Origin: Telopea speciosissima
Lineage: Eukaryota; Streptophyta; Magnoliopsida; Proteales; Proteaceae
Assembly: GCF_018873765.1 (NCBI RefSeq)
Contig: NC_057924.1
Span: 2,666,001-2,730,000, forward strand
Length of the DNA stretch: 64,000 nt
Direction of reading: 5' to 3'
In this document: positions 13,122 through 24,040 of the stretch, piece by piece
Numbering within the stretch: position 1 is the stretch's first letter
How the letters are laid out: every line of letters starts with the position of its first letter
Program-made: the position numbers and the translations under genes
Notes under the pieces: generated by a model
What the model was told of the DNA's origin: nothing
What the model saw: the letters and a program-made list of their open reading frames with translations, nothing else
Databases searched by the model: none

Positions 13122-15340
13122 TACACCCGCATATTCACTTGTACTTTGGTTTAATGGATTCTGACATACACATAATGTCCTCTCCAATCAGGGCCAACAG
13201 TACGAGACTGTATCAGGTTTTATCTGTGAGGCATTTGGATATATTCCCAGGACAGGTGAGAGTATCAAAGTGGTACTTGAAAATGCAAATCGCGAGGAGA
13301 ATGATGAATTTAATGAACCAGAATCTGATCACCATGATCAGAAGGAAAAATATCATATTTTTAAACTTGAGGTATGGCTTATAACGATAGTGTAGATGAT
13401 GTTGTTTGATACTTTGACTAGAGCGTATTGTTCATTTTTCATGACATTTCTTCAAATTTATTTAGCATGGTTTACAATCGGGCTATGTCTTCAATTACTC
13501 CATCATGGTAGATTTCTGTCCGATACTCGTTTCTGCTTTCATTTTGATCCTTGAATAAATTTCGTGAAAATCAATTAAGTGAAGATAACAAGTAGAAGGA
13601 TCCAAAACTAAAACCCTGGGGATATAAATGGTAGAGAATTAGCTCTGAGGAGGAGTTTTATGGCCTGAATTATTTGTTTCCTGAATTATTAAGAGTCTGA
13701 ATTTTTCGGTTGAATTATTCTTTTACCAAATTATTTGCGGACCCTCCCAAAAAATATGCAAATCTTTCGGTGTGATTTTGATTCAAGCAGAATTATTCAT
13801 ATCCCAAATTCTTGGTTTGAGAAATCATGTCTGCCAGAACGACATATCCCATTAGGTTGCCTCAGACAGGTGTATCATGGAATCAAAGGTTTTGCTTGCT
13901 TGGATCTCCATGAGGCTAAAGCATTACATCTTCCTAGGTACAAATTAAATGGGACTTGATTGCCAGACCTATAATTTAGTAATCCATCCTTAATTCTCAG
14001 AAGTTTTGATTAACAGAATGGAATTGGTAAATGATTTATAAATTGAGTGGTTTGGTGCTATTAAATTGCTAACCATTACATCCTTAACCATCTCTATTTA
14101 CATAAGTGCATCTCAGATGCCTATCCAACTGTTGACAGTTTGATGGCACCTACATTGGTGGATTCTATGTCACTACAAGTCTACAACACAGAATGTGCTA
14201 ATATTGAGGAAGACTAGCAATGCAAAAAAGGGTGATTTACGTACTCTACAAACCATCCTTCTATTTACACACTGGCCTTCAATTTTTACCCCCTTTTTTT
14301 GCATTTTAAAGCCAATGCATAAGTACCTTACTCTTATTAGTTTCACAAATGTGGAGGGATGGAACGTAGAGTTCCTAGCCATGCCCATTCATATTGCAAT
14401 TTTATTTTCTTATTTTTTCTATTTGACTTGAATTTAACTTTTAGTTGAGGTTTTTTCAGTTTTTTGTATATGATTGCCTAATTTTTTGGTTCTTTATATT
14501 CACTTTCCACTCCTTGATTGTCACTTTAGATTTGTTTCTTTTCTTTTCTTTTTCTTGTTCCTTTTTTTTTTTTTTTGATAAAAAATGATTTCATTTATCA
14601 AAAGGTTCACAAGCTATATAGAGCCCCAAAAGCAAGGTTATACAGAATACTGGATTCTAAACACATCTTGACTTCTGTTCTGATGTTTCAAAAAAATTTT
14701 AAATGGGGGACCCAGAAAGTCTAATGGTTTTTGTTTTTAAAAACTTTGAAAAGAGGTGTGGGGGTGTGGAAGGGGAGAATGCAAAGCAATTGAAGGTAAT
14801 CCTTACAGTTCTACAGAACCCGCCAAGGAACACTCAAACATCCATTTAATGGATCGAGATGATCGTAGTCGGGTTAACTTGTTGCAGAAAATTTTGTTAA
14901 AATAAATGTGGTTTCCCATAATATAAACTCCCAAATTGTTATATTATCAGTAAATCATCCATATCTTTTTGTGGAGTGGGTTTCATTTGCCTGCATACTG
15001 TCAAACAATTGGGATGATTAGGTTTTATTGGAAAAAAACAAATCCTGTATCATCAGCGGCTCTTCTGTATACTGAGTATCATACTAAAATCAAACACAAT
15101 AGGGGTGACTTCCACCAATACTTTGTTATCATAGTCTAATTTTCTCGTGTGTTGCAGATATTGGCAGGAAATGCGAGGAAGGTAAGTGCTGTCCGATTTG
15201 AACGAGTAAACCAGGATAATGCAACATTAGAGACCAAAGAAGTAACTCGCTTGGTACCCAGAATTATGAAAAGGAAATGGCGGGACGATGAAGGCTTGGA
15301 TAAGGGTGACTACATTGAGATTGCATTTCAGGAGAGATAA
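5989..15340 (+). CDS. CorC/HlyC-like CBS-domain transporter (DUF21 family), 3' exons, partial
   Basis: Five exons join in frame: 5989-6080, 6878-6943, 8360-8476, 13192-13371 and 15158-15340 (stop TAA). All introns are GT-AG; the donor after 8476 (GTTAAA) is weak. The 5' exons with DUF21 and the first CBS motif were not found and probably lie outside the window. Exons 1-2 encode the second CBS motif, MSVWNLLREFRIRKVHMAVV and then NEYGGTVGIVTLEDVVEEIV, the hallmark of the CorC/HlyC family. Exon 4 begins the transporter-associated domain (YETVSGFICEAFGYIPRTGE), and exon 5 ends it (ILAGNARKVSAVRFERVN). The closest relatives I recall are Arabidopsis At1g55930 and At3g13070, predicted chloroplast membrane proteins, possibly in Mg2+ or other cation transport; no function is shown here. 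The frame is intact. A possible polyadenylation signal AATAAA is at 15399-15404. Confidence 0.9.
6081..8359. other. Introns of the CorC-like gene
   Basis: Two introns (6081-6877 and 6944-8359) with no coding content. The second holds a perfect 64-bp tandem duplication at 7347-7478. Confidence 0.7.
7347..7478. repeat. Perfect 64-bp tandem duplication
   Basis: Copies 7347-7410 and 7415-7478 are identical and separated by 4 bp (offset 68). The unit begins GCAATTGAGTTGGCTATAGG and ends TTCTGTAAAAG. Confidence 0.95.
9904..10638. mobile_element. Non-autonomous hAT element, 735 bp
   Basis: It starts TAAGGGTGTCAA and ends TTGACACCCTCA (TIRs 11/12 matching). It is flanked by a perfect 8-bp target duplication GAGTGGAG at 9896-9903 and 10639-10646, as expected for hAT. 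Subterminal regions carry repeated ACCGGAACCG/CGGTTCGG words in both orientations. The interior is AT-rich with no transposase frame. It belongs with the TAGGGGTGTCAA-ended elements at 36159-39101 and 30446-31258. Confidence 0.92.
10828..10852. repeat. (GA)n microsatellite
   Basis: An uninterrupted GAGAGA run next to the purine-rich zone. Confidence 0.9.
11110..11930. repeat. Purine-rich (G/A) low-complexity tract
   Basis: The plus strand is strongly purine-biased for about 800 bp, with words such as GGGGAGG, GAGAGAG and a G run at 11462-11474. Long open frames through it (Gly/Arg/Glu-rich on plus, Pro/Leu/Ser-rich on minus) follow from the composition and are not supported as genes. Confidence 0.8.
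13086..13118. repeat. (CT)n microsatellite
   Basis: About 16 CT units in the intron, some 75 bp upstream of the exon at 13192. It is longer than needed for a polypyrimidine tract. Confidence 0.9.
13372..15157. other. Last intron of the CorC-like gene
   Basis: A 1.8-kb intron, AT-rich, without coding signal. Near 14558-14700 a T run followed by AAAATGATTTCATTTATCAAAAGG resembles the minus-strand 3' tail of an L1-type LINE, but too little remains to be sure. Confidence 0.6.
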
Positions 15341-15510
15341 GAGGATGGCCTCTCAGTTGATGTAATTGCTGAACATGAAGATGGTTATGATAATAGAAAA
15401 TAAACAGTAGTTACATACTCCCCATCATCCCTTTCATACAGCAGCAAAAATAGATAAAGAGAGAACAAAAAGAAAGAAAATAACTAGGGAAACTAGGATG
15501 TAAGTCTTGT

Positions 15511-15885
15511 CTACAGATGAAGAGAAGTATCAACGTCAGCATCGTTAAAACTATTCGATGTGTGAATATTGGTTTTATCTCTGAGCCAAAAGTTCAGCAG
15601 AGGGGTCTCAACAGCTTGAAAATTGGCATGGTTGACTCGTGAATTGGCTCGATGGGATAGGGAACCTTGTTGAGGTGGCGCAGGAGGAAGTATCAATTCA
15701 GAATGGAAGAATAGCTTGGCTGTCTCGAGATGCATGGTTGGAGTGATTCTTTCAGACTCAACAAACAATCTCAAGAGCTCTCTTTCTTCTCTCATCGCTT
15801 TCACCCTCTGCAACTTCCTGAACCTCTCCTGCAGGAGAACAATGGAGGAACAGATAGCAGTAGTATCGTTGCTCTGCCTACCCAT
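15511..15885 (-). CDS. Conserved plant protein of unknown function, 124 aa
   Basis: The minus-strand frame from ATG at 15885 to the stop at 15511 encodes 124 aa starting MGRQSNDTTAICSS. The frame stays open for another 38 codons upstream, but that part is hydrophobic and unlike a conserved N-terminus, so I chose the internal ATG. Visible parts are a charged, probably helical segment (SSIVLLQERFRKLQRVKAMR, then EERELLRLF), a middle LFFHSELILPPAPPQQ and an acidic C-terminus DADVDTSLHL. From memory this resembles a small plant-specific family ending in DVDTSLHL, with no known function. It ends about 170 bp from the stop of the convergent CorC-like gene, so the 3' UTRs may overlap. A minus-strand TTCTATCAG just upstream could be the acceptor of a 5' UTR intron. 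Confidence 0.65.
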   Translation of the reverse strand: MGRQSNDTTAICSSIVLLQERFRKLQRVKAMREERELLRLFVESERITPTMHLETAKLFFHSELILPPAPPQQGSLSHRANSRVNHANFQAVETPLLNFWLRDKTNIHTSNSFNDADVDTSLHL

Positions 15886-15999
15886 TGGAGGAACTAGTGT
15901 TGTGGTCAAGACTGATAGAAGTAATTTTTTACAGAACCTTAAAATCCTGTGTGCATACATATATAGGAAAATGAAATTGTCATCTAGCACATATATCAT

Positions 16000-16790
16000 T
16001 TTTAAGCCTTATAGTGGATTTTGTATAATCTCAAATAGAGTAGAATCAGCAGCTGAGGTTCCAACTCCAAGAAAGTAAGGTTTATATGGTTAATCTAAGG
16101 AGTGTGTGGGGTTGGTGGTTGTGAGGAGGGGCCAGAAGCACTATTTATGGGAGAAAAGGGTGACAGAGAAAGTCCAAGGTAAGGTGGAGGTTAGCTTATG
16201 GACTGGTGTGTTAGAAGAATATAAGGTTGAGTCTTGCTTTGTTGGCTTGTTTCCAGAACCCTCTGCTGGTAAAGATTTTGATTTTCTTAATATCTCTCTC
16301 TCTCTTTTATTAGTGAGTGAATAGAAGTGGAGAGAAGAGATGTTCAGACAAGACAAAAGTTGAGAAGGGAATAATTTTTGGAGTTGATGATGTTTCATTC
16401 GAACCCTCATATGAATAAGAGAAATGAAAACCCACCAAGAAGGGCCCACCTGTCTCTCTCTCACTGGTCAGGGAAGAGAGAGAAAACCCATATTCTCACC
16501 GGGATTTTTGGGGGCTCACGAAAAAAGAGAGAAAGAGACCTACCCAAGCCTTATCTATTGGCCTTACACTTCCTAACGTTTTCCCTTTGTCTTTGAGTTC
16601 ATGGAAGGTTATGGCATGGTTTGTAGAAAGCTGTAGATCCTGTAGCCCTGCTGTTGTCGCTACAGATCCCTCCTCCTACAACCCAACATTCCCTGATTTC
16701 CCAACATTTTTTTTTTAAATTTTCATTCATTTTAAGCTCTCGATGTTGCTGTGAGCATGGTTTCAAATATCCGTCTTGTCTACCAAATCT
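16000..16790. other. Intergenic; probable promoter side of the 124-aa gene
   Basis: No coding signal. CT/GA-rich patches at about 16290-16310 and 16450-16540 may belong to the 5' leader of the minus-strand gene; no promoter element is clear enough to assign. Confidence 0.35.
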
Positions 16791-16796
16791 ATATAC

Positions 16797-16998
16797 GTGG
16801 GAGAAAGAATGCTAACCGGTTGCGCACCTAGCATGGCTCTCATGTCTAGACATAGAAATGACTGTCTTGTCCCCATAAGATTTCCACCTTTTCATAGAGC
16901 AAGACGGTCATTTCCAAGGGACAGGGCGATGTATGTGTCTAGGTGTGGGAGCCATGCTAGGCATGGTGTGTGCAACCAGTTAGCATTCTCTCATCGTG
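16797..16998. mobile_element. Foldback MITE, copy 1
   Basis: The arms 16801-16853 (GAATGCTAACCGGTTGCGCA then TAGCATGGCTC) and 16933-16997 (GAGCCATGCTAGGCATGG then TGCAACCAGTTAGCATTCTC) are inverted copies. The inner part (GACTGTCTTG / CAAGACGGTC) is also inverted, so almost the whole element is one hairpin. No coding content. Confidence 0.8.
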
Positions 16999-17018
16999 TA
17001 TATATATATATATATACA
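16997..17018. repeat. (TA)n microsatellite between two foldback copies
   Basis: A TATATATA run separates the two related hairpin elements. Confidence 0.85.
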
Positions 17019-17020
17019 TA

Positions 17021-17212
17021 TATGGGGAATAGAACGCTACCCAATTGTGCATCTTGCATGGCGATCATGCCCAAACACAGAATCGCCTTGGGGTGTCTGG
17101 AAATTCTACTTTTACATAGGACAAAGTGGTCATTTTCAAGCGCCCCAACATGGTTCTATGTCTAGGTGTGGTTGCCATGCTAAGCGCAGGACCAGATAGC
17201 ATTATGTTCGAT
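17021..17212. mobile_element. Foldback MITE, copy 2 (diverged)
   Basis: The arms (AACGCTACCCAATTGTGCAT then TGCATGGCGATCATG; and GGTTGCCATGCTAAGCGCAG then ATAGCATTATG) parallel those of copy 1 at 16797-16998, in the same order and spacing but with many substitutions. Confidence 0.7.
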
Positions 17213-19232
17213 CAGGCTTGTCTGATCTTTGTACGGGAAAACCCTAAAGGGCATTAAAACACCAATTCTGGGGTCCACTCAAGCCGATCCCAATCCGGAT
17301 CCCGATTCTATGTTTTTAAACCTTGAGGATAGATTTATCTGCTCTGTTCATCAGTTGTCATGCTCCTATTGAAGAAGTCCGACCTCAAATCTGGGCATCA
17401 ATGATATTCTTAACTGCCTTAACCATGGTTTACTTAAAACGGTTTAGTTTCTAGACCGTTAATATTCTTCTTAGCAAATTCGACTCGGCTGAGTCTAAGC
17501 CCGATTCCTATCAATCCAAATCGTCAGATCCATATTTGATCTCTATGGTTCAGGCCGATCCTGGTCAAATCCGGTCCGGCTGAATTGGAATTGGCTGAGG
17601 CTGGTTCTGTTGCCGATTTTCAATCGATCATTGGTTCGAAATGGATTTACACACACCCAAAGAAGAATCTTAGTTATGGTGGCCTCCAAATGGCTGTCTT
17701 TGATGATCAAACTTGTGATGATCGCTTTTTCATTAGGATTTTCAGTCCTTGGACATTAGACTGAAATTTTACATACAAGTTAAAGATCTGGAGTCTACTT
17801 GTTCACAAAATTTAGGTATCTGATCCAATCTATCACTGGGTAGATATTTAGGCCGCTTTAAAAAGATTTACCCTCTTTAAAAATGGTGGACGGTAACTCA
17901 CCCAATCTTCAAAGGGAAAGAATTTCTTATAAGGACAATATAAGAAGAAATCTGCACGCTACACCAATGATGGGTTGAAAATGATATCATCCATATGGGG
18001 TTATATAAGAAGGATATATAGGAACCTGTACAAAGGAGGTGCATAATTCTTTTTCCCATTTTTGAATTTAGTTATTCCATTTGGAAGGTAGATGCAAAGA
18101 TTCTGAACATTGGATATTTAGGAAATTATATAGATCACTCATTGTGTCAACTTTTAGTCTCAAATTCAATAATTTGCTACATGGCAAACTCTGATTAAGC
18201 TGAAACTTGACATACAAGGTTGACAAAATTTCGACGTCATCTAACCAACCGCGTGCCATAGAATATTTGCAGACTAGGTAGGGTTATTTGTTATGTGGTC
18301 TGCAAAGACCAGGAAGTCCTCACCCTACGTATGATGATTTTCGTATACAGCTTTAATATTTGCCACATGATGACAGATTAACTGGGGGTTAAGTTCGCCA
18401 ACTTATCCCCTGAATTAAGCCTTCACAGAGTTTACCTAATGGCAAAATAAAGCTCTAAAAATCCATTAAAAATCTCCCAGTAAAGGTTTTGAAAGATGGC
18501 TCAACAAATGGATGACCAAAATCAGACTAGAGGACCCTTTTGTAGTGGAATTTGCTTCCCCTGCATCTACTCCCTCAGGTTCAATGAAAATCTGGGAGGA
18601 GCATCATCCCAGTCCATGCAAGTGTGCATTTATATACCACAAGGGCAGAGGGCATACCCAACCTTCAAATAATATCCGCTAATATGATAGAACTGAAGAG
18701 ATTTAAATGGTCAAATCATTACAAAGGTCTGATTTATAAAAAAAATTTCTAGCTCTCCATTCCTTTCAACTTTTCCCTCAAGAGAGATTTCCTATTAAGT
18801 GGAGCATATGATTCAGTTCCTGCACCAAGCCAACCACAGAATCTCTTTCAGTATCAAAGCTTGAAGAGAATGGATGATGTCTTTCACGTTGCATTTTAGT
18901 CAACTAGCCATGTCTCCCACCATAACCAAACTATTTCACAGCCTCTCATTTTGACCACATTCCAAATCTCTAATCGATCAAGATTTTTCTTGAACCATGA
19001 AAGGAGTTACTGCTGGGGAGCAGGGGGTGGGTACACTATTCATCGGCAAATGGACATTGCATAAAATTATTCTATAGACATTAACCTTCATTTCTAACCC
19101 CCTTCCCGATCTCCCACCATGTTCAATCCAAGAGGCAGCCAAATGCTTGGACATTTAGATTTAATGACCAGATACCTATATTGCATTGCCACAACTTTAA
19201 CTTCAATCTATGGACTATAGAGCATCCAAGGC

Positions 19233-19300
19233 AAGGGGGACTGTGGATATTGAACTCAACTCAGTGGGGTCGACTACATGGATCCTGCTCTGCCATTCAA
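19233..19300 (-). mobile_element. RTE-type LINE 3'-end fragment
   Basis: On the minus strand GGATCCATGTAGTCGACCCC then ACTGAGTTGAG matches the end seen in the RTE LINE at 48403-49660 (GGATCCTTGTAACCGACCCC then ATTTAGTTGGG). Only this terminal piece is present. Confidence 0.5.
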
Positions 19301-21389
19301 TTCTATTTTCAAAGCTGTATTTGTTATGTCGATTATTCATGTTAAAATGTTTGGTAAGGTTCTTACAATACCGGCTGCCGACCTATGTACCAACCCATAC
19401 TTCTCAGGCTTGGGACCAGCAGCATGAAAACACTCGTAGAGTTTGATCCTGGATAAGATACTCCAGTTGTTGAAAACTGCGGAAATTACAAGATTGTGGA
19501 CCATACTCTGCTCAAGCTGAATGCATTATGGGCTTTATGGCATCTTACAGTCCAGATCAACAACTGGCCTGTTATGCTTGAGGATTTTGAACGACTTCCA
19601 TAAAACTCAATCACAAAATAATAATAATAATCTGGATTAAATAAATTTACAGCTCCAAGCATCTTTCTCAATACTACAACATGCACCCAAAAGAATGCAG
19701 TAACAGATGATTCTGGTAGTTTAATCTGATTAATTTCTTTTATCCATCATATAATCCCAATTATTACAATGACCAAACACCTGATATTGGGATTGATATG
19801 AGTGCATGCATTCAGACATATATTCAATAACACAGTATGTTAGAGTTGCGCACTAGATTTTTCAGAAGGAATTAACAATTGCATAACATCACAAGGCCAA
19901 TCATATGACAAGTGCCACCAAAAATTTATGCAGTCACCCTTATGTGGACTGCAGTTCTCTTGAGAAGCCAAAATGCACTAGTATAAATATTTTCCCAAGT
20001 CATAATTACACTTGTAACTGGGAATTTGGAATCGTGATATCGACATGAATAACATGTAAATCGTAATTGGTGTATACCTCATTAATATTTGGCTACTGGA
20101 TGCTATTTATTAGTGACTCAAAAATGAATGGATAGTTAGTGACGAATACAAACAACAAATAATTCAATGTGATGTACCTTCTTGTTCATGGCAGCAAAGC
20201 TACGGCGAAAGATAACTGTAATGCATTGGAGAAATCAAACACATCTGAGCCTGCAGGGTAAAAGGGCAACGGAAATCAACTTTCTAGTATTACATATCAC
20301 TCTCCGCATGAAGAAAGAGGTGATATCACTTAGATTAGAATCAATCTCCATATATAGAGTCTATAGACCATATTAACATTCTATATAAGTTAGAATCACA
20401 CACATGCAAGCGAATCAACACAAGAAAGCATAATCTAGGAGATCTGCTAAGGTTCCAAAAAAGGAAAAACCGCTATTAATCCTATGGAACTAAACAAAAC
20501 TGATGCCAAGACTTTCAGAGGTTTCCAATCCATCATCAAGTGCAATGACAACCACTTATCTAGGAAAAGTGGACCACTCTCTCCCTGATTCAAAACACAC
20601 AACAAAAGGAAATAAATGCCATACTTCCATATGATCCAACCATGTATGGAAAAAGTCTCCTTTGGCCATGTAGAGATGATATCTGATTTGTTATAAAGAG
20701 TGACCCACTAAATACCGGATGAATACAAAAACTGACTTTAGAAAATTCGACAATGACAGAAAAAATGACACTTTCTTTGCTTGATTTGCTACAAAAAATA
20801 AGTACATATCAGCAATAAAATAATCCCTGGATACCAAACTGCCGATACTCCGAATCTTGCACCTGTATACTGTTCGCACGGAATGGCACTTTCAGGGTAA
20901 TGTAAGGTCTCTCAAAAAAAAAAAGACAATATAATGCCCAAGGAAGGATCACAGTAGGATCTCATTATGACATAAAAACAGGACGTCCACTTTTTGTATT
21001 CGGCCTTCCCCTTTTTCGAGTAACAAAAAAAAACGAAACTGAATAGCTATCTGTCCGATCGGTTTTGGTCTCTTATCAGTTATCAATATATATAAATCAG
21101 TATAATTAATGTATAAATTTCAATTACCACTTTAAATTGAGTTCCTATAGGTCTATATACGTCATATATCATGATTTTTAGTAGTTACAATCAATTATAA
21201 CCCAATGACTAAGTATATAAATGAATAAATAAATAAGAAACTTTTTTTTTCGTTTTTTTCTGGTTCTTTTGGTTTGGGTCAATTCGGTTGGTTTTAGTCG
21301 GTCTTATTGGTCCAATCGGGCTAGACCGAAACTGACTGATGTTGTAGATTTGTTTCTAAAATCAAAACCGAAACCAGACAAATAAGGCA

Positions 21390-22260
21390 CTCTGTCTGAT
21401 GCAGGTTTATCATAGAAATTGGCTTATTTCTTTAGAAATAAGCTTAGCGTTGGGTTATATACATGTTGGGTCTTTGTTCCCAAGGGTTTTCTATGTATTA
21501 GGCCACTTTAACGAGCCTAAACTAGGGATATATAGGTTGCATACGGGATTAGCCCAATACTTAGTTTATTTTTATGTTTTTTAATTGAACCGGTTCAAAT
21601 TGGTTACATCCAATTGATTCAATTTAAGTGATCATGTGACTTGGTTAAGTGGTCATGTGATGTAAGTTGGGCTGGATTAGGACTCTATAAGTCCAGCCAT
21701 GTTTTGAGTCTATTTCCTTTAGTATTCTAGTTTTCTAGTCAGTTTAAGTTACCTAATAGGTTAGGGATAGGGTTAGGCCATTCCTTTTTAGTGTCTAAGT
21801 CTATTTTTGAGTCTTCTATATAAGTTTGTAAGGGAGGCCAGCATTACATACGAATTTTGATTAATAAAAACTTAGTTTTATGTTTGCTGCCTTTGTTGCT
21901 GCCTTTGCTCCATCGTGAGTGTGCCTTGTGAGTAATATCAAGGTTGCCTTGTGAGTAATATCAGGGTGAAGGGATTGGTGGATCTCCAATCGACTCCTTG
22001 CATCTTGTAGATCGGGAGGTCCTCTCTTAGCTTTTCTTCAATCTGCTACTGCTGGAGATCAGTGTTAATTCAAGTATCTGCAGATTTGTTTGCTTAACCC
22101 CTTGCCTTTCCTACTGTCCCAGGCCTATCCCTCCGTATTATCCTCACCCTTGAACTAAACCATACCCTATTAAACCATCCCATCCTTAGCCCATCAAATT
22201 GAACCAATTTTTCCCTGATTTCAGATCCTGTTTGGGACTGGTTGAGCCTTCAATCCTGTC
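21390..22260 (+). mobile_element. LTR-like remnant
   Basis: The stretch has an LTR-like layout: a TATA-like TCTATATAAG at about 21815, AATAAA at about 21864 and a CT-rich tail with GGATCTCCAATCGACTCC. A 22-bp near-perfect tandem repeat (TGCCTTGTGAGTAATATCA) is at 21922-21966. Clear ends, target duplication, primer binding site and coding region were not found. Confidence 0.35.
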
Positions 22261-22382
22261 CTACATTAAGAACTGTCGAATATGACAGCCTCCCTCACAA
22301 TGTTTGTATTTATAATAGTTTTATAATTCTGCAATTTCATTCCTCTTCTTGATCCTCCACTTAACCCTAATCGATTCCTGTA

Positions 22383-22402
22383 ACCCTAACCCTAACCCTA
22401 AT
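22383..22402. repeat. Short CCCTAA run (telomere-like)
   Basis: Three consecutive CCCTAA units. Too short and too degenerate at its edges to count as an interstitial telomere array. Confidence 0.6.
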
Positions 22403-22562
22403 TCTGCCCTAATTAGCCTAAGCTGTCCCAATCGGCCAGCCTTGTTTGGTGATCCTATTACCCTGGTTCCTAGTGGGATTACTCCTACCTAGGACTACAT
22501 CACTATCAGTCCGGTTATGGTTTCTGATCGGATTCGGTCGGGCTTTTGGTTCAACCTCCAAA

Positions 22563-22574
22563 TTGACACCCCTA
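22563..22574. mobile_element. hAT-type terminus (one end only)
   Basis: TTGACACCCCTA is the exact terminal sequence of the element at 36159-39101 and is preceded by GGTTCGGTC-like subterminal words (22505-22560). The partner end and target duplication were not found, possibly because of later insertions upstream. Confidence 0.5.
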
Positions 22575-24040
22575 CTTTATATAAGACTCATTTTAAATAA
22601 AGTACAAATTCCTAACTACCTTGGGACTCTTTGAAATAGAAAACTGAGTTTCTAAAAAGAAGACCCACAAATAGACTCACCACACCTCTTTAAATAGAAA
22701 AAACAATTACATACTTAAAAACTTAACGCCTCCCCCAGGAAGAAGAAAAAAGGAAACATAACCAAAAACCATATCCCCCTTTTGGATTTTATATATAGGC
22801 TATAGTTGAGCCCATTACAATCAAACCCAATAAAATAAAGCCCATTTAATTCCAAAATACTGCTTTAACTTGCGACTGCATCAGGATAGTTGACTTAAGG
22901 GGCATTTCAAAGGGGCTTGGTCCCGACAGTCAGGATGCCCAAGATAATGAATTGCATAACGGCATATTGATAGCACAAAAGTGAGATTAAAGAGATCCTT
23001 TCACCTAATCCATGCCTTCAGTCAACTTGTGAGAAGATAGATGGGCAGAAAGGAAGCAGTCAAATAAAATAAGAAGATACATCTTGACAGAAGCATGGAC
23101 CAATTCCAGCACTCCAAGAAATAAAATGTAAACCACGGGCACAGGATCAAAACACCCAAATAATAACACTGGATCCTATTATCACACCCTTCTAGAAAGT
23201 CTTACCAAGATTGACTGCTCAAACAAAGGGATGAACAGAACACCCCCCCCCTCCAAAAAAAAAAAATAACTCTCAATAATTTAACAATAGAACACAGCTA
23301 TCAATTCTTCTCAACATAAAAACACAATGAACCATATGTAATTAATGGTAAGCTTTAGTCTTATCCAGCACTACGCTTGTATGACAGTTTTCTGGTAGAA
23401 AGAAGAGATACGAAAGATATGTTTGGTGACATCGACTTCTCAAAATAAAGATAAATGTTTCCTCAAAGAAAAGAAGAGGAAGATTGACTATAGGGGAAAG
23501 AATGTGCTCATGTCAATTTTAGAGAAAACACAACTAAAGAAACTAAATTTAGCAATATATGGAACTAAGAACTCTTAATGCTACCTGAAAATATTCCTCC
23601 CTTAGTATATACCCACACCTTGTGCCTCTTCCAATATTTAAGCAAGTCCAGTACCAAACTTCAGAGAAAACAAATTCTGTACATCTCTCACGCTGCAATA
23701 AACGTATAAATATAAAAAACCAAAATTAGAATAATGGATTTCCTACAGGAGCAGAAAACTAACAAATCCGAACATTAGAGCTAAAACATTAAGAAAATGA
23801 AGAGAGAGAGAGATGACATTTGGGTGTGCAAGGAATTCCGACTCACCAGCTATCAATGATGGAGCCACACCCTGGTTAATCCAAAAAAATTAATGTACAC
23901 ATCTCTTGGGCGAGAGAAAAAGCAGCCCTCAATGATCAGATTACTACAGCCCATCAACAGATGATGATCTCCTTCATCGGAGATGTGCCATGTTTCAACA
24001 CCTCACATAGTAAGGTCATCTCAACAAAATATGATATCTT

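Larger units (their letters stand above)
8477..13191. other. 4.7-kb intron of the CorC-like gene
   Basis: No coding exon was seen. It contains a complete hAT-type element (9904-10638), a long purine-rich tract (about 11110-11930), homopolymer G runs (near 11462 and 12136) and (GA)n and (CT)n microsatellites. Confidence 0.7.
17213..24040. other. Intergenic region with repeat debris
   Basis: No supportable gene. Recognisable pieces are GATCCGG/CGATCC-rich degenerate repeats (17280-17640), an RTE 3'-end fragment (19233-19300), LTR-like DNA (21390-22260), a short CCCTAA run (22383-22402) and a hAT-type terminus ending at 22574. The last 400 bp probably include the 3' UTR of the minus-strand PPR gene. 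Confidence 0.55.

Noticed and set aside
22383..22402. Interstitial telomere array
   Set aside because: Only three CCCTAA units, and plant telomeres normally use CCCTAAA.
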